Source of the DNA: Pseudomonas fluorescens
GTDB lineage: Bacteria; Pseudomonadota; Gammaproteobacteria; Pseudomonadales; Pseudomonadaceae
DNA length: 64,000 bases
Direction of reading: 5' to 3'
Assembly (NCBI RefSeq): GCF_005938625.1
Contig: NZ_VCNJ01000040.1
Coordinates: 124,001 to 188,000 of the forward strand
Within the stretch, counting starts at the first letter, position 1. Each line of letters begins with the position of its first letter. Positions 60,497 through 64,000 of the stretch are shown piece after piece. The notes beneath the pieces were generated by a model that had not been told where the DNA came from, made no database searches, and saw nothing but the letters and a program-made list of their open reading frames with translations. Position numbers and translations under genes: made by a program.

Positions 60497-61249
60497 TTAA
60501 CTATCGTCCCGCTCGCGGATGTATTCCTCGAGCAGCTTCTTCTCTTCTCCAGAAAGCGAGCGGCTTTCCAGAAGATCGGCGCGTCGTTCAAAGGTCCTAC
60601 CAAGGGACTGCTGTAAACGCCAACGCCGGATATGCGCGTGGTTGCCACTCAGCAACACGTCGGGTACACGCTGATCCGCATACACCTCAGGTCGGGTGTA
60701 GTGCGGGCAATCCAGCAGACCATCCGTAAAGGAATCTTCCTCAGCGGAGTCCGCATGCCCTAAAGCTCCAGGCAGCAGTCGTGTAACCGCATCGATCAGG
60801 ACCATCGCCGGCAGCTCGCCGCCAGACAGTACATAGTCGCCAATCGACCACTCTTCATCGACATGAGCCTCAATAAAGCGCTCGTCAATGCCTTCATAGC
60901 GGCCGGCAATCAGGATCAATGCATCCGATTGTGCCAGCTCGCGTACCGCCGACTGAGTCAGTTGACGGCCTTGGGGGGACAGGTAAATCACCTTCGCCGC
61001 CTCCCCGGCTGCTGCCTTGGCCTGAACCAGAGCATCTTCCAGGGGCTTGATCTTCATCACCATGCCCGGACCACCGCCAAACGGGCGATCGTCCACAGTG
61101 TGATGCCGATCCGTCGTGTAATCTCGCGGATTCCAACAGGTCAGCTGCAAGAGCCCCTGTTTGACCGCACGACTGGTGATGCCGTAGTCGCCGATGGCGG
61201 AAAACATCTCGGGAAACAAACTGATCACTTCTACGCGCAAATTAGCCAC
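60497..61249 (-). CDS. trmD: tRNA (guanine-37 N1)-methyltransferase
   Basis: A 250-residue SPOUT-family enzyme (trefoil knot) making m1G37 in tRNAs to keep reading frame. Start GTG 61249 (MANLRVEVISLFPEMFSAIGDYG), two bases after the rimM stop. Conserved: HHTVDDRPFGGGPGMVMK, LIAGRYEGIDERFIE, and the knot IGDYVLSGGELPAMVLIDA. Longer ORF starts overlap rimM and are rejected. Confidence 0.97.
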   Translation of the reverse strand: MANLRVEVISLFPEMFSAIGDYGITSRAVKQGLLQLTCWNPRDYTTDRHHTVDDRPFGGGPGMVMKIKPLEDALVQAKAAAGEAAKVIYLSPQGRQLTQSAVRELAQSDALILIAGRYEGIDERFIEAHVDEEWSIGDYVLSGGELPAMVLIDAVTRLLPGALGHADSAEEDSFTDGLLDCPHYTRPEVYADQRVPDVLLSGNHAHIRRWRLQQSLGRTFERRADLLESRSLSGEEKKLLEEYIRERDDS

Positions 61250-61251
61250 GT

Positions 61252-61788
61252 TTAGAAGTCCGCGTCCCAATCCACCTTCATCTCGCCCGCGGCCAGGTCG
61301 ATGGCCAGCACACATTGCTCCGTATAGGGCAACAGGCGTTCGCGATCATCCAGGCTGCCAGCGCAAGGCTTGACGACCATTACATCATTGGCGCCGGTTT
61401 CCAGAAGATGATCGATTTTCCCGAGCAATTGCCCCAGTTGATCAATAACCTTCAGACCTTCCAGCTGGTACCAGTAGTACTCACCGTCGGTCAATTCAGC
61501 GAACAGATTACGCGGCACGCAGATCTCATAACCGGCCAGAAGACGAGCTTCCTCACGATCATCAAGACCCTTGAGCTTTGCGACCAGGAACTTGTCGCTC
61601 CCGCGTCCACTGACCAGCTCGACCTGTTTCACATTGCCTTCGCGCTTGAGCGTCCAGGTTTTGTACTGCAACAGGTTTTCAGTCGGATCAGTAAAGGAAT
61701 AAACCTTCACTTCGCCGCGAACGCCATGAACAGAATAAATTTTGCCAATAACGATCAAATCATCGGCAACAGCAGGCGTCGCGTTCAT
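61252..61788 (-). CDS. rimM: 16S rRNA processing/ribosome maturation factor RimM
   Basis: A 178-residue factor helping 30S head maturation, binding S19. N-terminal VIGKIYSVHGVRGEVKVYSFTD and the PRC-barrel C-terminal domain (DGEYYWYQLEGLKVIDQLGQLLG, LPYTEQCVLAIDLAAGEMKVDWDADF) are typical. It begins 5 bases after rpsP. Confidence 0.97.
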   Translation of the reverse strand: MNATPAVADDLIVIGKIYSVHGVRGEVKVYSFTDPTENLLQYKTWTLKREGNVKQVELVSGRGSDKFLVAKLKGLDDREEARLLAGYEICVPRNLFAELTDGEYYWYQLEGLKVIDQLGQLLGKIDHLLETGANDVMVVKPCAGSLDDRERLLPYTEQCVLAIDLAAGEMKVDWDADF

Positions 61789-61793
61789 ATTGC

Positions 61794-62045
61794 TCAGGCC
61801 GCAGCCTTTGCAGATTCCTTCAGCAACTGAGCAACACGCTCAGAAGGCTGTGCACCAACGCTCAGCCAGTAGGCTACGCGCTCTTGGTTCACGGACAGAC
61901 GGATTTCCTGACCACGGGCAACAGGGTTGAAGAAACCAACCTGTTCTTTGTGGGAGCCGTCACGCGGGTTACGCGAGTCGGTTACGGTCAGGTGGTAAAA
62001 CGGGCGCTTTTTGGAGCCGCCAAGGGCAAGACGGATTGTTAGCAT
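61794..62045 (-). CDS. rpsP: 30S ribosomal protein S16
   Basis: An 83-residue ribosomal protein: MLTIRLALGGSKKRPFYHLTVTDSR..., GFFNPVARGQEIRLSV. First gene of its operon; the promoter at 62118-62145 is about 75 bases upstream. Confidence 0.98.
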   Translation of the reverse strand: MLTIRLALGGSKKRPFYHLTVTDSRNPRDGSHKEQVGFFNPVARGQEIRLSVNQERVAYWLSVGAQPSERVAQLLKESAKAAA

Positions 62046-62117
62046 GTGAACATCGTTCCTGTAGTCGGTGCTGCAAATCTAAATGCACAGCGGGCATGGG
62101 TGCCCGAAAGGCCGCAT

Positions 62118-62145
62118 ATTCTAAGGAATATCCGGACTTTTGCAA
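62118..62145 (-). promoter_or_regulatory. sigma-70-type promoter of the rpsP operon
   Basis: On the minus strand TTGCAA (62140-62145), a 16-base spacer, TAGAAT (62118-62123), then a short GC-rich stretch as in stringently controlled ribosomal promoters. The rest of 62046-62356 contains only the ffh 3' region; an imperfect GACGGG/CCCGTC pair at about 62302-62352 may be part of the ffh terminator. Confidence 0.65.
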
Positions 62146-62356
62146 ATGACTTTTTCCGGCGCCTGTGGCATGCCGTGCAGATTTGCATATAGAGCCGTCG
62201 ATGAAAACGGCCAGTCAGCTCCCGCCGAGTGCGGGTTTGCTGTTGATCCTGCGTCCTTGCAGGGTCTGCGCCGGTGCGACGACCGGCGAGATTCCAGTGT
62301 CCCGTCTCACCCATTTCGCTCTCTTTTGGCGAGTGACTTGGGTAAGACGGGGCACC

Positions 62357-63733
<1,377 letters not shown>

Positions 63734-63830
63734 TGCGCGATCCTTTCAGGCCCTGTGTAGACCGGGATAATGGCGGCCCAGACCGGAATCAACATGTGCT
63801 CGGCGAGCCTGCGGCGTGGGCAGGTCGCGG

Positions 63831-63836
63831 ATTATA
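63831..63836 (-). promoter_or_regulatory. probable -10 element of ffh
   Basis: A perfect TATAAT on the minus strand about 100 bases before the ffh start. No good -35 hexamer is visible 16-18 bases upstream (TGTCCG-like at best), so its use is uncertain. Confidence 0.45.
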
Positions 63837-63943
63837 GCGAAGACTGCGGCTGGCGGACACCTCGCTGTCAGCTTCCTGAGTCTTTCGTGCCATGGCGGTT
63901 CTATGCCAAACTCAGCGCCTTTCGGGCTTGCCTAACAGGATTT

Positions 63944-64000
63944 ATGCTCCCCTTGTCACCCAGTTTGCTGACCACCCTCGCCGCCGCCCTTCTGTATGCC
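63944..64000 (+). CDS. ypjD: YpjD/CcsA-like inner membrane protein, N-terminal fragment
   Basis: Only 19 codons lie in the window: MLPLSPSLLTTLAAALLYA, a hydrophobic start. The position directly divergent from ffh matches the cytochrome c assembly-like (YpjD) membrane protein found there in P. aeruginosa (PA3747), as I remember. The identity therefore rests on synteny rather than on visible domains. Confidence 0.6.
   Translation, partial: MLPLSPSLLTTLAAALLYA

Overview
The window is a chromosomal segment of a Pseudomonas, most probably of the P. fluorescens group. Evidence: high-GC coding sequence, many Pseudomonas-type REP hairpins (GGGAGCGAGC...GCTCGCGAA), and a gene order that, from memory, follows P. 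aeruginosa PAO1 in two blocks: tsaB-adk-ppc-DUF4398-OmpA lipoprotein...tetR-lysS-prfB-wspR/F/E/D/C/B/A, and recJ...thrC-hom-dsbC-xerD-antiporter...rplS-trmD-rimM-rpsP-ffh-ypjD. No rRNA, tRNA, IS element, CRISPR array or complete prophage was found.

Layout. 1-4.2 kb: 5' end of rsmJ, a proline-rich TonB-like protein with an internal duplication, an extensin-like protein and a PEP-mutase-family enzyme, and a DUF72 pair. 4.2-10.7 kb: tsaB, adk, ppc, a small conserved protein and two envelope lipoproteins behind a candidate AlgU promoter. 10.9-15.1 kb: a membrane protein plus lipoprotein hydrolase, a DUF1704/QEGLA putative metallopeptidase plus lipoprotein bracketed by two copies of a palindromic repeat, and a TetR regulator. 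15.2-26.7 kb: lysS, prfB (with its programmed frameshift) and the complete wsp surface-sensing c-di-GMP system. 27-30.2 kb: a DUF533 protein and a 784-residue Ig-like accessory protein of unknown function. 30.4-40.5 kb: a probable polyamine/GABA module: LysR regulator, YdcSTUV-type ABC importer, two paralogous aminobutyraldehyde-type dehydrogenases and an APC permease.

40.5-42.4 kb is a small phage-like accessory island: a 54-codon ORF, a long structured leader, a BRO-N gene and two tiny tail-to-tail genes, one with an operator-like tandem repeat. 42.4-50.1 kb: opgD, an OYE-type reductase, recJ, yaeQ, a CoA-transferase and a periplasmic binding-fold protein. 50.2-52.6 kb holds DUF3509, a receiver-only protein and a BvgS/RocS-like sensor that stops after its PAS domain; the last two look like a phosphorelay with its output parts removed. 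52.7-64 kb is housekeeping: threonine synthesis, disulfide isomerase, recombinase, antiporter, thioesterase, the rpsP-rimM-trmD-rplS operon, ffh and the start of a ypjD-like gene.

The least explained parts are the BRO-N island with its structured leader, the pared-down RocS/RocR-like pair, a roughly 180-200 base element with inverted ends seen in two full copies and one variant, and the Ig-like protein. Coordinates and motifs come from reading the sequence; family and PAO1 comparisons come from memory, without searches.
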